Assembly: GCF_000022365.1 (NCBI RefSeq)
Contig: NC_012804.1
Location: 1,922,001 to 1,986,000, forward strand
Direction of reading: 5' to 3'
DNA: 64,000 nucleotides
Source: Thermococcus gammatolerans EJ3
GTDB lineage: Archaea; Methanobacteriota_B; Thermococci; Thermococcales; Thermococcaceae
Shown: piece after piece, positions 18,505 through 32,087 of the stretch
Numbering within the stretch: the stretch's first letter is position 1
Layout: the number at the start of each line of letters is the position of its first letter
Notes under the pieces: generated by a model
Seen by the model: the letters and a program-made list of their open reading frames with translations, nothing else
What the model was told of the DNA's origin: nothing
Database searches by the model: none
Program-made: the position numbers and the translations under genes

Positions 18505-19191
18505 ATGACGTTTGAAGAGTACTACTCCGCATTCAAAGCCTACAGCGACATCTATTCCGACGAGTACAGGAAGAGAATTGAGAACCTTGAACCGCTCCTG
18601 ATGAAGTTCATGAAGGAAAAGGGGAAAGTCCTCGACCTCGGCTGTGGCGCTGGAGGCTTCTCGTTCCTGCTTGAGGATTTGGGCTTTACCGTCGTTGGCG
18701 TTGACAACAGCGAGTACATGCTCTCCCTCGCGAGGGGTTTTGCCAAAGAGAAGGGCTCGAAGGTGGAGTTCATCAAAGCCGACGCCAGAGAGTTGCCCTT
18801 TGAAGATAACACCTTTGACTACGTTCTCTTCATCGACAATCTCGTTCACTTCGAACCCCTCGACCTCGGAAAAGCGTTCCGCGAGATGGCAAGGGTCCTG
18901 AAGCCCGGCGGAAAGCTAATCCTCCAGTTCACCGACCTGAGGGCGCTCCTCCCGGTTCTCATGAACGGGCAGGTAATCGGCGCTGAATACTGGATTAGCA
19001 AGGTTTTGCCGGACAAGGACGAGAAAACAGTCCTGATAGAGTTCCAGAGCGAGGAGAAGTCATTCAGGGTTCGCTTCAACGTCTGGGGAAAGACGGCAGT
19101 GGAACTACTCGCGAAGCTCTACTTCCAGAAGGTCGGGGAAGAAAAGATAAACGAACACACTTACCTCCAGGTCTACCTACCGAAAAAATGA
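18505..19191 (+). CDS. Class I SAM-dependent methyltransferase
   Basis: A 228-aa Rossmann methyltransferase with motif I VLDLGCGAGGFSFLLE (near residue 40), motif II VVGVDNSEYMLSLA and FDYVLFIDNLVHF. The C-terminal part (VLPDKDEKTVLIEFQSEEK) is family specific and could bind a small molecule. The substrate is unknown. Its promoter spacing indicates a leaderless transcript. Its stop is 1 bp from the convergent lysS stop. Confidence 0.85.
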   Translation: MTFEEYYSAFKAYSDIYSDEYRKRIENLEPLLMKFMKEKGKVLDLGCGAGGFSFLLEDLGFTVVGVDNSEYMLSLARGFAKEKGSKVEFIKADARELPFEDNTFDYVLFIDNLVHFEPLDLGKAFREMARVLKPGGKLILQFTDLRALLPVLMNGQVIGAEYWISKVLPDKDEKTVLIEFQSEEKSFRVRFNVWGKTAVELLAKLYFQKVGEEKINEHTYLQVYLPKK

Positions 19192-19192
19192 A

Positions 19193-20770
19193 TCAGGCCT
19201 CCAGGCGGAGCCTTTTGACCACGAACTCCTTATCAAGGGAAGCTAAGAACGGGGCCAGCCTCGGCCCGCGGTCCTTTCCTATGAAGAGGTTGTAGAGCGC
19301 TTTGAACCACTCCTTGCTCGGGATTCCGCGCTTCTTGGCGACGTCGAAGATTGCGTTGTTGAGCTCATCAACGGTGAAGGCATTGGCCTCAATCCAGTCC
19401 GCCAGCTCTCTCATCGCCTCCCTGATTTCTGGCCTGAGTTCGAGCTCTGGCACCTCCTCAAGCAGGCTGAACTTGACGTTCTCAGGGGCATACTTCTCGA
19501 CCCAGTTCTTGGCGAGCCTGATGCGGAGCCTTATTCTCTCAATGTCCTCTTCGCTCAGGTTCTCGGGAACGTGGCCCTGCTCCTTGAGAACCCTGATTAT
19601 TCCCTCCTCGTCGAGGTGAGGCATCTGGACGAGCGTGACCAAAAACCTGAAGGGCGCCTGAGCGATAAGCCTCTCCGGAACCTTCGGCATCGACAGCTCG
19701 TAGGTTCTCTTGAGTTCCTCTTCCTCCTCGGGGTTCTTTGCATGCTCAAGGCCGAAGTAAATCCTCTCGACCTTGTCGAACTCGTCGTAGAGGTTGAGCA
19801 GGCCGAGACCGAGGTCTATCTTGAGTTCCTTGTTGGGCCTCGCCTTGGCATAGATGAAGCGGATTATTCCCGGCTCGAGAACCTCGTAGAGGTCGCTGAG
19901 GAGGATAACGTTGCCCTTTGAGCCACTCATCTTGCCCTTCTGTCCCTTGATTCCGACGAACTCGTACATGAGGGTCATCGGGGCCTTCCAGCCGAAGACC
20001 TTCTCCGAAATCTCCTTTCCTGTATCGTAGGAGCTGCCCGCGGCGAGATGGTCTTTGCCGGCAGGCTCGAAGTCTACCCTGAAGTGCGCCCAGCGCATCG
20101 GCCAGTCGACACGCCAGCGGAGCTTAACGTTGCCCTCCCTTATGTCGGTCTCGCCTTCGCTCCCGCAGTGCTCACAGCGGTATTTAACCTTCCACCCGCC
20201 GTCCCACGAGACGAACTTCGCCTCTTTTCTGCACTTCGGACAGTAGATCATGACCGGCTGCCAGTCGTCCTCGAGGGGCGGTTGCTTGGCCCTCTCACGG
20301 TACTTGTCGAGAACGGCCTTAATATCGTCGCGCTTTTCGAGGGCGAGCCTTATCTCGTTGGCATACTCGCCGGACTTGTACAGCTCGCTCGCGTAGAGGA
20401 AGTCGGCCTCGATTCCGAGCCTTTTCACTTCCTCCTCGAACTTCTCTATAAAGTGCTCCGCGTAGCTGTCGTGACAGCCCCAGGGGTCGGGAACCTCGCG
20501 GACGGGCTTCGTGAGGTGCTCCCTCCACTCCTGCGGGACGTTCTTGGGCACCTTTCTAAAGCGGTCGTAGTCGTCCCACATGTGGATGTGCCTGACCTTC
20601 TTTCCCCTGTCCCTCAGGGCGTGGCCCACTATGTAGGCCGTGAAGAACTCCCTGAAGTTGCCTATGTGAACGTAACCGCTCGGGGTTATTCCGCTCTCGA
20701 CCACGTACTCCTCCTTGTCGCCCCTTTCGCGGATTATCTTTTCGGCCATGTAGTCAGCCCAGTGAACCAT
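19193..20770 (-). CDS. lysS: Lysyl-tRNA synthetase, class I
   Basis: A 525-aa class I LysRS, the archaeal type. The HIGH signature is [13 protein letters not shown] and the KMSKS signature is [11 protein letters not shown] zinc ribbon ([20 protein letters not shown]) is inserted in the catalytic domain. The C-terminal alpha-helical cage domain is complete. ATG 20770 follows GGTGGTGAGA. It charges tRNA-Lys with lysine. Confidence 0.97.
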   Translation of the reverse strand: MVHWADYMAEKIIRERGDKEEYVVESGITPSGYVHIGNFREFFTAYIVGHALRDRGKKVRHIHMWDDYDRFRKVPKNVPQEWREHLTKPVREVPDPWGCHDSYAEHFIEKFEEEVKRLGIEADFLYASELYKSGEYANEIRLALEKRDDIKAVLDKYRERAKQPPLEDDWQPVMIYCPKCRKEAKFVSWDGGWKVKYRCEHCGSEGETDIREGNVKLRWRVDWPMRWAHFRVDFEPAGKDHLAAGSSYDTGKEISEKVFGWKAPMTLMYEFVGIKGQKGKMSGSKGNVILLSDLYEVLEPGIIRFIYAKARPNKELKIDLGLGLLNLYDEFDKVERIYFGLEHAKNPEEEEELKRTYELSMPKVPERLIAQAPFRFLVTLVQMPHLDEEGIIRVLKEQGHVPENLSEEDIERIRLRIRLAKNWVEKYAPENVKFSLLEEVPELELRPEIREAMRELADWIEANAFTVDELNNAIFDVAKKRGIPSKEWFKALYNLFIGKDRGPRLAPFLASLDKEFVVKRLRLEA

Positions 20771-20845
20771 TCTCACCACCGCGCTTAGCTCCTCGAAAGG
20801 GCTTTTAAGGTTAGCCTCCAGTTGAACAACTTTTCGAGAGAAACA

Positions 20846-20853
20846 TTTATAAG
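20846..20853 (+). promoter_or_regulatory. TATA box for the gene at 20897
   Basis: TTTATAAG in GAGAAACATTTATAAGTGC is a strong Thermococcales TATA element with an A-rich upstream flank, 44-51 bp before the start. Confidence 0.65.
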
Positions 20854-20896
20854 TGCAAAAAGTAAAAACTACCGAACAATGTAAAAGGTGAACGCT

Positions 20897-21775
20897 ATGG
20901 AGTTTGAACTGAGGAGAATGAACGTATTCTTCCCGGCGTCGCTGGAAATTCAGGAGGAGCTGTTGAAGGCGGGCTTTAAGGTGCCTTACGACAAGGAAAC
21001 AGGGAGGAAAACTCCCGTTCCTGTGGTTTCAAGCTCGATGGAAGGGCGAAAGCTGAGGCGCGGTAGACTGTTGAAGGCCAAAGATGTTGAAATGAAAGAT
21101 AAGTTCGCGGTGATTCCCGAGGAGAGGGTCCTCATCGAGTTCGAGGTTACAGAGAAGGACTTCCTGATGATAAGACCGAAGCCCCTGGAGTACCACCTCG
21201 AGGAGCTCGGGTTCCTATCAGTCCCACCAAGGATTTGGGGAACGTGGGCGAGCTTCTCACTGCCCTTCTCAGCCTACGATGCGCTCCTTTCAGAGCTGGA
21301 GGAGTTTAAAGGAGAGAACAAAGGATTCTACACGGCCTCAAAGGGTTCGAGGGGAAGGATTGAGGTCTACGCCTACAAGGGGAGAACGAGGAAGGACCTC
21401 GGGATTCCCCTTTTCGGCTACTCGCTGGGACTTCACGGCTTAACCCTGACGGAGGAGTACCTCATGGAGAAGGCGGAAGAAAACGGCGTCCCCGAGGAGA
21501 GACTCCGCTACCTCAAGCTCGGCTTGAGGAAGAGGAAGGAAACTAAGGCCGGCCTTAAGGTCGGAATCGTCTGGGAGAACGGAACGCCCGTTGAGGTCAC
21601 CCTCAAGCTCTCGACGACTGAACCGAGGGTCAGAATTCGGGGCCTCTACGGCGAGCTGGTTGGAAAGTCGAGGGGAGAACTGACGAGAACGGACGACTGG
21701 TACATCGTGGTTCATGCGGGAGATTTTATCAGCGCACTCCAGAGTGTGAGGGGAGTGTTCGGTGGAAACGTCTAA
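20897..21775 (+). CDS. Conserved archaeal protein of unknown function
   Basis: A 292-aa soluble protein. I do not recognise the family. It has no membrane segment, signal peptide, zinc site or P-loop. The N-terminal part is basic ([19 protein letters not shown]), the middle aromatic-rich ([17 protein letters not shown]) and the C-terminal half is beta-rich with many Arg/Lys. Basic surface plus lack of catalytic motifs would fit nucleic-acid binding, but that is a guess. ATG 20897 follows AAAGGTG at 6 nt and a strong TATA box precedes it. Confidence 0.7.
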   Translation: MEFELRRMNVFFPASLEIQEELLKAGFKVPYDKETGRKTPVPVVSSSMEGRKLRRGRLLKAKDVEMKDKFAVIPEERVLIEFEVTEKDFLMIRPKPLEYHLEELGFLSVPPRIWGTWASFSLPFSAYDALLSELEEFKGENKGFYTASKGSRGRIEVYAYKGRTRKDLGIPLFGYSLGLHGLTLTEEYLMEKAEENGVPEERLRYLKLGLRKRKETKAGLKVGIVWENGTPVEVTLKLSTTEPRVRIRGLYGELVGKSRGELTRTDDWYIVVHAGDFISALQSVRGVFGGNV

Positions 21776-21847
21776 CGTCGAAGATCCTTTTAGCTTTCAC
21801 CGAAAGATTTTTACTTGTTCATTCTTTATTCACCCTCGGTGAAATCC

Positions 21848-22456
21848 ATGCTGGAATGGTTCCCGTATACCTGTCTCGCCGCTGGCTTCATAATCATAGC
21901 CATAGCAGTAACCAGAAAGCTCGGACCTGAATGGGCGTGGATAAACAGGAAGATAATTCACTTCAGCATCGTTCCGGCGATTTTGATGTTCTACTACGGA
22001 AAAATCCCAGTTGAAGTTTTTGGCGTTTCCGCCTTTATCTTCGGCGTCGTTCAGCTTTGGCCCCACCTCAAGAGACATGAGCTGTCTTGGTACCAGATAA
22101 AGCACAACTACGGCGAGGTGTTCTTTTCATTCTCGGCCTCGGCAGTCGTTCTGTTGTTTCCCAGAGAGTACGCAACGGCCCTGCTGTTGGCTATGGCGAT
22201 CAGCGACGGCGTTACTGGAGTTGTAAGGCACTACTACTTCAAGAAAAACGGGTTCAACGTGAAGCTCAAGAAGCACTGGACAGGGAGCTTGGCCTACCTG
22301 ATAACGGCCATAGCGATAGGGCTTTACCTCCTTGAGGGGGGTGTTGTTGGAAAACTGGCGTGGGCGACAACACTAATGCTAGCGGAGTACCAGCCCTGGG
22401 TGGACGACAACTTGGCCGTTCCGCTGGTGGGAAGCCTGCTGTTCCTCCTCTACTGA
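21848..22456 (+). CDS. Dolichol kinase/CDP-diglyceride synthase-like membrane protein
   Basis: A 202-aa integral membrane protein with about six hydrophobic segments. The stretches NRKIIHFSIVPAILMFYYG, AISDGVTGVVRHYYF and KKHWTGSLAYLITAIAIG resemble the DGxA(D)-type cytidylyltransferase/polyprenol kinase family that acts on isoprenoid alcohols or phosphatidate. ATG 21848 follows GGTG at 6 nt. A role in archaeal polar lipid or dolichol recycling is inferred from the family. Confidence 0.72.
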   Translation: MLEWFPYTCLAAGFIIIAIAVTRKLGPEWAWINRKIIHFSIVPAILMFYYGKIPVEVFGVSAFIFGVVQLWPHLKRHELSWYQIKHNYGEVFFSFSASAVVLLFPREYATALLLAMAISDGVTGVVRHYYFKKNGFNVKLKKHWTGSLAYLITAIAIGLYLLEGGVVGKLAWATTLMLAEYQPWVDDNLAVPLVGSLLFLLY

Positions 22457-23016
22457 GCCCACCTGACCTTCAGGCTGTCCTTTTTCACCTTTTTGAACTC
22501 CTCAACGAGGGCCCTTCCGGTTCTTTCCATGAACTCCTCAACCTCGGTGATTCTGAGCTCTTTCAGTCCGATTGCCTCCACTCCCTCGGGAATGCCCTTG
22601 GCCTCGACGTTTATCCCGATGTGGATTTTGACGCTCACTGGGGAAACCGTTGCTATCGAGATGCTGAGCTTTCTCCCGTTCACGTAGATGTCGTCTCCCT
22701 TTCTAACGGTCTTCACTCCGTACTCGCCGAGAACCTCGCAGAGCCTCGCTATGAAGAGCTTTTGCAGAGTTGAGGCGAAGAGCGTGTTGACCAAGTCGAA
22801 GACCTCGATTATGTAGTGCACCATGTCGTCGCTCCTGATTTCCTTGCTCGCGCGGAGGTCCTCTATGTCAATCATTTCCTCGACCTTGACGTCGCACTTT
22901 CCGCGGAAGACGACGAGCGAGTTTCCAAGGATTCCGAAGTTCCTGTAGGCCCAGTGGCTCCCTATCGCGGAGCCGTCGTAGTCTATGCGCCTATCCTTCA
23001 CGATGAGCAACTCCAT
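22450..23016 (-). CDS. DUF366 family protein
   Basis: A 188-aa protein matching the archaeal DUF366 family (RRIDYDGSAIGSHWAYRNFG, FRGKCDVKVEEMIDIED, RSDDMVHYIIEVFD). ATG 23016 follows GGGGTGATAGC. The gene overlaps the convergent membrane kinase-like gene by 7 bp and follows the HAD phosphatase gene by 4 bp on the same strand, so those two are likely co-transcribed. Function is unknown. Confidence 0.78.
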   Translation of the reverse strand: MELLIVKDRRIDYDGSAIGSHWAYRNFGILGNSLVVFRGKCDVKVEEMIDIEDLRASKEIRSDDMVHYIIEVFDLVNTLFASTLQKLFIARLCEVLGEYGVKTVRKGDDIYVNGRKLSISIATVSPVSVKIHIGINVEAKGIPEGVEAIGLKELRITEVEEFMERTGRALVEEFKKVKKDSLKVRWAQ

Positions 23017-23020
23017 GCTA

Positions 23021-23497
23021 TCACCCCAGCTTTTGGAGTAGTTGTCTAAGCTCCTCAAAACTCTTTACATCTACCCACATGTGGATGAAGTCAACGCCAG
23101 GAACGGCCATTTTGACACCATCGATGTGAATGGCCCTGTCGTCAATGTAGATGATGTCGTCGATATCATAGCCGATTGAACGAAGCTCTTCAATGGTTCT
23201 CCGAATCATGTCACCCTTGTCAGGATGGCCCTCAATTTTCGGGAAGACAAAGTAGTCCCATAGACCAAAGCCCTCGAGAATCGGCCTTACCCTCTCCTCG
23301 ATGTTCCAGCTCGCAATGCTTAGAACAAACCTTTCGCTTGCCCATTCGAGGAACTCGCGGACGCCAAGGAAGAGGCAGAGCTCTTGGCCAAGGGAGTCTG
23401 TTAAACAATCACCGCTGAACTCGTAAGGCGGAACTAAGGCAGAAGAGTCCTCATGGTCCCAGAGGGTGCCGTCCAAATCGAGAACGAGCAGTCTCAT
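23021..23497 (-). CDS. HAD phosphatase, magnesium-dependent phosphatase-1 type
   Basis: A 158-aa HAD enzyme. The nucleophile motif is LVLDLDGTLWDH, motif II is IASWN, and motif IV is IIYIDDRAIHIDG. The DGTLWDH form is that of MDP-1, a tyrosine/sugar phosphatase family. ATG 23497 follows GGTGAG. It is the first gene of a two-gene unit with DUF366 and lies just downstream of the 23S gene on the same strand. Confidence 0.85.
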   Translation of the reverse strand: MRLLVLDLDGTLWDHEDSSALVPPYEFSGDCLTDSLGQELCLFLGVREFLEWASERFVLSIASWNIEERVRPILEGFGLWDYFVFPKIEGHPDKGDMIRRTIEELRSIGYDIDDIIYIDDRAIHIDGVKMAVPGVDFIHMWVDVKSFEELRQLLQKLG

Positions 23498-23572
23498 GAA
23501 ACTCACCAGGAAAATGTATCACGGAGAATTTTAATTTTTGCGGGTTGAAACTTGCAGAAGAGTTAAGTTAAG

Positions 23573-23605
23573 TCATGATGAGGGCCGTGCATAGGCGAGC
23601 TGGTC
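23573..23605 (-). repeat. Pre-23S processing stem, 3' arm
   Basis: 33 nt that are the reverse complement of 26661-26693 except for one wobble position. Together they enclose the 23S gene and form the long stem cut by the archaeal splicing endonuclease (EndA) to release pre-23S. Confidence 0.9.
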
Positions 23606-23611
23606 TCTCAG

Positions 23612-26654
<3,043 letters not shown>

Positions 26655-26660
26655 TTTCTG

Positions 26661-26693
26661 GACCAGCTCGCCTATGCACGGCCCTCATCGTGA
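26661..26693 (-). repeat. Pre-23S processing stem, 5' arm
   Basis: Partner of 23573-23605. Between this arm and helix H1 lie TTT and a CTG that pairs with CAG on the other side, giving two 3-nt bulges around a 3-bp helix, close to a canonical bulge-helix-bulge. Confidence 0.9.
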
Positions 26694-26754
26694 CCCCTGT
26701 TCGGAGTCTCAGGCCCTTCCACCCCGAGCTGGGCTCGGGATGTGCACCTCTTCG

Positions 26755-26831
26755 TGGTGGACCGGCCGGGATTCGAACCCGGGGCCTCCGGCTTGCAAAG
26801 CCGGCGCTCTCCCAGGCTGAGCTACCGGCCC
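26755..26831 (-). tRNA. tRNA-Ala (UGC)
   Basis: On the minus strand GGGCCGG (5' acceptor) pairs with CCGGTCC, including the G3:U70 pair that marks alanine tRNAs. The anticodon arm is CCGGC-TTTGCAA-GCCGG, giving anticodon TGC, and the T arm is CCGGG-TTCGAAT-CCCGG. Discriminator A is at 26758 and a CCA end appears encoded (26757-26755). It sits in the 16S-23S spacer, the standard euryarchaeal position. Confidence 0.97.
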
Positions 26832-26835
26832 ACTG

Positions 26836-26854
26836 AAGGCAGGCCCGACATCCC
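26836..26854 (-). repeat. Pre-16S processing stem, 3' arm
   Basis: 19 nt exactly complementary to 28444-28462. A second helix, 26862-26872 with 28426-28436 (11 bp), continues the stem toward 16S after short unpaired stretches, giving a bulge-helix-bulge-like site for excision of pre-16S. Confidence 0.88.
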
Positions 26855-26883
26855 TTAAACCCCCCGGACGGGTTTCCGGCGAT

Positions 26884-28372
<1,489 letters not shown>

Positions 28373-28758
28373 TGAGCAAGGAGTACGGCCGGTGGGACTT
28401 CCCTCTGCGGGGAAGTACCAAAATTCCCGTCCGGGGTTTGGTCGGGATGTCGGGCCTGCCTTACCCCCGAGGGGTCCGCCTTTCGGCGTTTCCTCGGGAG
28501 CGCACCTTTTTGTGACCCGGGCTGGAGGGCGGGGTTCATCTTTGGGTGCTTTGCACCCGTTCCCCCCGACGCCGCCGTCTTGGCGCCCGGGTGTTTCGCC
28601 CCCTCTTCGGGGGCTCCACCCAATAGGGTGGAACTCCACCGATACAAAATTTTTGCAAAAGCCTCGAGCGCGGATATTTTTGAAAAAGAATCCGTCAAAA
28701 AGGAGAACAAAAATGGACAAATTTGAACATAAAAATGTCAAAATTTTTGCAACCTGCC
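28373..28758 (-). promoter_or_regulatory. rRNA operon leader and promoter region
   Basis: 386 bp between prs and 16S with no gene. The 16S-proximal part holds the GC-rich right processing arm (28426-28462) and several short hairpins, for example GGTGGA-GT-TCCACC near 28626-28642. The prs-proximal part (28640-28750) is sharply AT-rich; on the minus strand TTTTTATG (about 28725-28732) and AAAAATATCC (about 28672-28682) are candidate TATA elements. I cannot decide which is used. Confidence 0.5.
28444..28462 (-). repeat. Pre-16S processing stem, 5' arm
   Basis: Exact 19-nt complement of 26836-26854, located in the leader upstream of 16S. Confidence 0.88.
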
Positions 28759-29598
28759 TCAGAGACGAAGTATCTCGGGAACAATGCTTATCTTCGAAAC
28801 GGGAGTAGGTATTGTATTAGTAACCGCGAGCTCATCGACTGCTTTACTCACCCTTTCGACAGCCCCCTCAGCAAAGACCCCATGGGTAACACCGACGAAG
28901 ATCTTCTCCGCGCCAAGCTTCCTGAGTATGCGGGCAGCCTTTACCATGGTTCCCCCGGTACTTATTATGTCATCGACTATGAGTACGTTCTTGCCCCTGA
29001 CGTCTATATCTACTGGTCTAATCTCAACCTCGGTTGGGGAGATGCGCCTTTTCTCAAAGTGGCTGTACTCGAGGCCAAGCTCCATTGCAACGGCCCGAGC
29101 CCTCCCAAGAGCACCCCTGTCCGGAGCCAAAACTATTCCTTCACCGAGCTTCTCGCGGAAGTAGTCAGCTATGATCCGTGCGGGGGAGACGTTTATCCCC
29201 TTGCCCGGAAAGTACTTTATCGTTTCCGGATTATGGAGATCAAAGATGTAAAGTTCATCGTAGTAGAGGCCGAGGGCCCTCATCACTGCCCTAACGCTTA
29301 TAGGCTCGCCTTCCTTCGTAACTCGATCCTGCCTGCTGTAAGCAAAGTACGGAACCACCGCGCGGAGCTTTTCAAAGCCTTTCTCCCTGAGCGCATCCCC
29401 AATGAGGAGTAGCTCAAGGATTTTCTCATCTTGGGGAGCGAATGTCGAGCTGATGACGGTAGCCTCTCTCCCGAAACCGAGGACTCGGACGTACTTCTCC
29501 CCGTCGGGGAATTTCCTGAGCTCGATCTCAATGACCTCTCCGCCGAGTTCCCTGAGCTCGTCTTCGAGGTGTTTCCCACCGCTCCCGATAACGAACAT
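28759..29598 (-). CDS. prs: Ribose-phosphate pyrophosphokinase
   Basis: A 279-aa PRPP synthetase making 5-phosphoribosyl diphosphate from ribose 5-phosphate and ATP for nucleotide, His and Trp synthesis. Visible motifs are [10 protein letters not shown], the flexible-loop [26 protein letters not shown] and the PRPP loop [17 protein letters not shown] 29598 follows GGAGGTG; the extension to 29673 is not needed. Archaeal length. A TATA-like TTTATAAGG lies near 29637. It is upstream of, and on the same strand as, the rRNA operon. Confidence 0.97.
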   Translation of the reverse strand: MFVIGSGGKHLEDELRELGGEVIEIELRKFPDGEKYVRVLGFGREATVISSTFAPQDEKILELLLIGDALREKGFEKLRAVVPYFAYSRQDRVTKEGEPISVRAVMRALGLYYDELYIFDLHNPETIKYFPGKGINVSPARIIADYFREKLGEGIVLAPDRGALGRARAVAMELGLEYSHFEKRRISPTEVEIRPVDIDVRGKNVLIVDDIISTGGTMVKAARILRKLGAEKIFVGVTHGVFAEGAVERVSKAVDELAVTNTIPTPVSKISIVPEILRL

Positions 29599-29653
29599 GA
29601 GCGCCACCTCCTTTGACGGTTTTCTGTCGAAGCGGAGCCTTATAAACCCACCG

Positions 29654-30355
29654 TTATACCAGAAGAACGGCAATTATCCCCGCGAGGAAGATTCCGTCGA
29701 AGGTTCCTGCTCCACCGATGCTGACCATGGGAGCCCCGAGATATTTGAGCTTGCCCCAGTTCATCAGATCGGCTCCAATGAGAACCCCCAAGGTACCGCT
29801 GGCGTAGGCTATTATGGGCTTGTGGTCACCTCCAAAGAGAAGGGCCAGGATAACGGCTATGATCGGGGGCACAAAGCTCGGTATGGCTACGCCCACACCC
29901 CGGACAGGCTTGGAAACGGCGTAACTGAAGAGCGACGCTATACCCACAGCTATCCCCATGTTGATGAGCACATCCACCCTTCCAATGGAGGCCAATCTCA
30001 AAACCTCGTAGAGGACGATACTAAGGGGAACCAGCGCACCCCCGACGTTAATAGCGATTATCATCTTCTGCTCTTCAAGATCAAAGTATGGGACAGGATA
30101 AGGAATTCCAAAGAACCTAACCTCCCTCACTTTCACGACGGGGACGTATGTTCTTTCCTCCGCCACTGGAATGTTAACGAAACTCCCAAATAGCGACGCA
30201 AGGAAAAGGGTGTAGGCAACGGCCGGAGGTATGCCGAGTTTCTGAAAAGCAGCTGTAACTATGCCCGAGAATATCGTAAAGAAAACAACGAACATGAGAA
30301 AAAGCAGGAAAAAGAAGGGAAGGCCTATTGGGGGTAAGAGATACCTATACCTCAT
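29654..30355 (-). CDS. DUF1614 family membrane protein
   Basis: A 233-aa integral membrane protein with about seven helices, starting at ATG 30355 ([19 protein letters not shown]). The layout and stretches such as [33 protein letters not shown] and [18 protein letters not shown] match the DUF1614 family. Its start overlaps the end of the ASCH gene by 11 bp on the same strand, so it belongs to the psmB-ASCH-DUF1614 unit. Function unknown. Confidence 0.8.
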   Translation of the reverse strand: MRYRYLLPPIGLPFFFLLFLMFVVFFTIFSGIVTAAFQKLGIPPAVAYTLFLASLFGSFVNIPVAEERTYVPVVKVREVRFFGIPYPVPYFDLEEQKMIIAINVGGALVPLSIVLYEVLRLASIGRVDVLINMGIAVGIASLFSYAVSKPVRGVGVAIPSFVPPIIAVILALLFGGDHKPIIAYASGTLGVLIGADLMNWGKLKYLGAPMVSIGGAGTFDGIFLAGIIAVLLV

Positions 30356-30713
30356 CCTCCTCCCCCAACTCAACGTTGGCCCAGACCTGAACGCCCCTTT
30401 TGAGCTTCACTTCTAAGGGTCTTTCGAACTTCGTTGCGTTTTTGAAGACCCAAGCGTAGAGAGGCTTTCCGTTGGAGTACTCCTTTAGAAACTCCAGGCT
30501 CGCGTGATGTTTGTCCCCATGTTCTGCGAGCTCCTCCGGAGTGAAGGGGCCGAGGACATCAACTAGCTCTGCCTTCCCTATCGCCTTTCCGTTGCTTATT
30601 ATGAGTACCTCACCCCTTATGCGGGTCCGGGACTTCCTTATCTCCCAGACCTTTTTACCCTCAACTATCCATCCAGCGTAGGGCTGCCGTATTATAAGCC
30701 CCCTCAAGGTCAT
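30345..30713 (-). CDS. ASCH domain protein
   Basis: A 122-aa single ASCH domain: LRGLIIRQPYAGWIVEGKKVW starts the fold, followed by EIRKSRTRIRGEVLIIS and GKAELVDVLGPFTPEELAEH. ASCH proteins resemble PUA domains and are thought to bind RNA or hydrolyse modified nucleosides. It overlaps the psmB stop by 1 nt and DUF1614 by 11 nt, indicating one transcript. Confidence 0.85.
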   Translation of the reverse strand: MTLRGLIIRQPYAGWIVEGKKVWEIRKSRTRIRGEVLIISNGKAIGKAELVDVLGPFTPEELAEHGDKHHASLEFLKEYSNGKPLYAWVFKNATKFERPLEVKLKRGVQVWANVELGEEDEV

Positions 30714-31324
30714 CACTCCTTGAACTCAACGAACTCCTCCTTCATGCCGTCCTTGGTGATAACAACCACCTGGACTTTTCTCTCACCGGTGTACACATCC
30801 CTTTTACCGGCAGTTTTGACGGCCCTCACAGCCAGCTCTTTGGCCTCCTCTATGCTCATGTCCTCACGGTAGCCGTCCTCTATTATCGCAATGGCGAATG
30901 GACTGCCCGAGCCTGTGGCAGTGTACTTCTCAAACACAAGCCCACCAAGCGCGTCAACGCTCGCCAGTTCCGGTTTATCCACGTAGCCACCTATGATGAT
31001 CTGCACCATGTAAGGGAACCACTTGTTCTCGTTGAGTATGTTGCTCAGCAGGTTCGCCATAGCCCTCGTTGTCATAGGTCTCCCCCAAGTGAACTGATAA
31101 TACCTCGCCTGAGCCTCGAGCATTCTCGCCAGAGCCTGGACATCACCAACGCTCCCAGCCGTCGTTATCGCTATCCTGTCCGTGATTGGGAGTATTTTCC
31201 TGATGTTGAGGGTTTCAACCATGTTGCCGAGTGAGGCCTGTGTATCGGCCGCAAGTACAACACCTTCCTTGACCTTTATACCAACGGTGGTTGTCCCGGT
31301 TTTCTTTTCCTCCACTATAATCAC
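30713..31324 (-). CDS. psmB: Proteasome subunit beta
   Basis: A 203-aa 20S proteasome beta subunit. A short propeptide [10 protein letters not shown] precedes the catalytic threonine in [12 protein letters not shown]; the Lys33 region and the C-terminal [15 protein letters not shown] and [13 protein letters not shown] are present. Thermococcales carry two beta paralogues; this one has an active-site Thr and a cleavable pro-region. It heads a unit with ASCH and DUF1614 genes. psmA lies 14 kb away. Confidence 0.95.
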   Translation of the reverse strand: MIIVEEKKTGTTTVGIKVKEGVVLAADTQASLGNMVETLNIRKILPITDRIAITTAGSVGDVQALARMLEAQARYYQFTWGRPMTTRAMANLLSNILNENKWFPYMVQIIIGGYVDKPELASVDALGGLVFEKYTATGSGSPFAIAIIEDGYREDMSIEEAKELAVRAVKTAGKRDVYTGERKVQVVVITKDGMKEEFVEFKE

Positions 31325-31367
31325 CCCCAGAACTAACTTCTCGCCATGAATTTAAAGGTTTGGTAGC

Positions 31368-32087
31368 TCACAGAGAGGACAACACAGCTGTTCCAAAACG
31401 GCCCCGAACAAATTCAACTTTAACCCCGTAGACTTCCTCAAGAATTTTGGGCGAAAGGGCTCCGACGCTACCCTCCCAGACTTTCTCACCGCCCTTAAGA
31501 ATCAGAAGCTCGTTGGCATACCTGAGAGCTAGGTTGAGATCGTGAAGAACCGCGATCACAACTTTCTCCTCCCTGAGTTCCCTTAAGAGCTCCATTATCC
31601 TGAGGGCGTGGTTTACGTCAAGATGGCTCGTCGGCTCGTCTAAGAGTATGACCCTTCCCCCCTGAGCCAGTGCCCTGGCCAGTAGTACAAGCTGGTATTC
31701 TCCCCCTGAAAGTGAAAGCACGGAGTCCTTTCTCCTGTCCCAGAGACCCACCTTCCTGAGGGCATTTCTAACACTGCCTTCCGTAAAGTACGTGCCCATT
31801 TCCACGAACTCCTCGATGGTGAAGTTGAACTCCGGAACCGATGCCTGAGGCACGTAGGAGACAAACCTAGCCCGCTCCCTCGGGTTCATGTGGAGCAGAT
31901 CAACACCATCGAGTTCAACCTTACCATCAGGCCTTAGGATTCCAGCGATGCACTTGAGTAGCGTGCTCTTACCGGCCCCGTTGGGTCCTATTATGGCGAG
32001 CAAACTACCCCTGCGGGCTTCAAAGGAGACTCCCTTGAGGACCTTCCTCTTCCCGTACGAGAAGGAAACGTTCACCCGGAGGATCAT
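31368..32087 (-). CDS. ABC transporter ATPase, iron-siderophore/cobalamin type
   Basis: A 239-aa ABC ATPase of the FecE/BtuD family: Walker A GPNGAGKST, Q-loop YVPQASVPE, signature LSGGEYQLVLLARA and Walker B VILLDEPTSHLD. It overlaps the permease gene by 4 nt. The substrate is iron complex, haem or cobalamin by family; no substrate-binding protein gene is adjacent. Confidence 0.92.
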   Translation of the reverse strand: MILRVNVSFSYGKRKVLKGVSFEARRGSLLAIIGPNGAGKSTLLKCIAGILRPDGKVELDGVDLLHMNPRERARFVSYVPQASVPEFNFTIEEFVEMGTYFTEGSVRNALRKVGLWDRRKDSVLSLSGGEYQLVLLARALAQGGRVILLDEPTSHLDVNHALRIMELLRELREEKVVIAVLHDLNLALRYANELLILKGGEKVWEGSVGALSPKILEEVYGVKVEFVRGRFGTAVLSSL

